A stretch of 64,000 nucleotides of DNA from an uncultured SAR86 cluster bacterium (lineage in GTDB: Bacteria > Pseudomonadota > Gammaproteobacteria > Magnimaribacterales > AG-339-G14), in contig CACJRI010000003.1 in assembly GCA_902595715.1 (NCBI GenBank), positions 102,528-166,527 on the forward strand, in the 5' to 3' direction. The notes beneath the pieces were generated by a model. The model saw nothing but the letters and a program-made list of their open reading frames with translations. It did no database searches and had not been told where the DNA came from. Both the position numbers and the translations under genes were made by a program. Shown piece after piece: positions 63,396 to 64,000 of the stretch; position 1 is the first letter of the stretch; each line of letters starts with the position of its first letter.

Positions 63396-64000
63396 ATGAA
63401 ATTTCAACAACTGGTATATGTCAGAGAAGTTGCAAGAAGCAACTTAAATGTTTCTAAAGCTTCTAAAACCTTATTTACTTCTCAGCCTGGGATAAGTAAG
63501 CAAATCAAGCTTTTAGAAGAAGAACTCGATGTAGAGCTTTTTGAAAGATCAGGAAAACATCTTGTTGCGATTACTCCTGTAGGAGAAAGAATTCTTGAGC
63601 AAATTGAAGAAATACTTGCTTTAGTTGATGGTATTAAACATGCAGCTACAGAGTTCTCGGATGAAGAGTATGGTACTTTGAGTATTGCTACTACTCATAC
63701 TCAAGCTAAATTCACTTTGCCCAAAGTCGTGGATAAATTTGTTAAGAGATATCCAAATGTTCATTTCCAAATGCACCAATGTACTCCGGATGAATCTGTT
63801 GAGATGGCAGCGAAAGGAGAAGTTGATATAGCTCTTTGGACCGAAACGACAGAAAAGGGTGAAAATCTTGTCAAGATGCCTTGCTATAAATGGTCAAGAA
63901 GTATCATTGTTCCAAAAGGACACCCTTTAGCCTCAATACCTAAAATTAAACTTAAAGATCTTTCTCAGTATCCAATAGTCACATACGTATTTGGCTTTAC
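63396..64000 (+). CDS. cysB: LysR-type regulator CysB (cut by the window end)
   Basis: The first 201 residues of a LysR-family regulator that activates sulfate assimilation in response to O-acetylserine. The winged helix domain has NLNVSKASKTLFTSQPGISKQIKLLEEELDVELF, followed by RSGKHLVAITPVGERIL and the ligand domain with SIATTHTQAKFTLP and DLSQYPIVTYVFGFT, which tracks E. coli CysB closely. A TTAGAG sequence precedes ATG 63396. The C-terminal third lies beyond the window. Confidence 0.94.
   Translation, partial: MKFQQLVYVREVARSNLNVSKASKTLFTSQPGISKQIKLLEEELDVELFERSGKHLVAITPVGERILEQIEEILALVDGIKHAATEFSDEEYGTLSIATTHTQAKFTLPKVVDKFVKRYPNVHFQMHQCTPDESVEMAAKGEVDIALWTETTEKGENLVKMPCYKWSRSIIVPKGHPLASIPKIKLKDLSQYPIVTYVFGF

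Noticed and set aside
1..64000. tRNA, rRNA, CRISPR, insertion sequences, prophage or defence-island genes
   Set aside because: I looked for repeats, cloverleaf-like gaps and transposase or integrase motifs and saw none; gaps are too short for rRNA.

Overview
The window reads as a piece of a streamlined, AT-rich (roughly one-third G+C by eye) marine-type gammaproteobacterial chromosome. The lineage signal comes from a CysB closely matching the enteric protein, an E. coli-type LexA with a CTGT-N8-ACAG operator, Prc, GuaB-GuaA, TadA, XthA and class 2 PyrD. Very tight packing and an abundance of acyl-CoA, glutathione-S-transferase and short-chain dehydrogenase genes recall uncultured SAR86-like groups; that placement is an inference. 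No tRNA, rRNA, CRISPR array, transposase or phage gene is visible, and no gene-free stretch exceeds 300 bases (the longest, 40138-40423, holds a possible 35-residue small protein).

Layout. 1-7.6 kb: acyl-CoA dehydrogenase, type-B carboxylesterase lipoprotein, HCCA-isomerase/DsbA-fold protein, class II aldolase, fumC, phhB, MFS transporter. 7.6-12.5 kb: guaB-guaA followed by three accessory genes (possible UDG-fold protein, GFA-type zinc protein, cupin). 13.4-20.8 kb: a run of six glutathione-S-transferase-superfamily genes with a PAP2 phosphatase, a CoA-transferase and a membrane protein. 20.8-22.9 kb: O-antigen-ligase-like protein and a methyltransferase. 22.9-24.6 kb: a four-gene metal operon (beta-barrel-like protein, HMA protein, MerT-like transporter, CsoR-type regulator) with a CsoR-like operator lying across its first start codon. 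24.6-48 kb: catabolic genes (SDRs, FAD monooxygenase, aldo/keto reductase, amidase, alpha-hydroxyacid oxidase, a frameshifted aminotransferase, CmcJ-type oxygenase, MDR dehydrogenase, crotonases, PhyH dioxygenase, acyl-CoA ligase plus carboxyltransferase, APH-like kinase) and def, a CIA30 protein and tadA. 48.2-54.7 kb: a minus-strand operon of two acyl-CoA dehydrogenases (probable heteromer), mazG, an acyltransferase, prc and xthA. 54.8-64 kb: yhhQ-nadK-SLBB export protein-pyrD-topA, then lexA (minus) divergent from cysB, which is cut by the window end.

The housekeeping genes cover purine and pyrimidine synthesis, NADP supply, topology, SOS control, wobble-base editing and sulfur regulation. 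The catabolic genes fit lipid, ester and xenobiotic acyl-CoA turnover. The most notable sequence-level signals are the CsoR-type operator, the lexA operator sitting directly on an apparently leaderless start, a set of -10-like hexamers 6-7 bases before start codons, an A7-tract frameshift in an aminotransferase, and the GST cluster.
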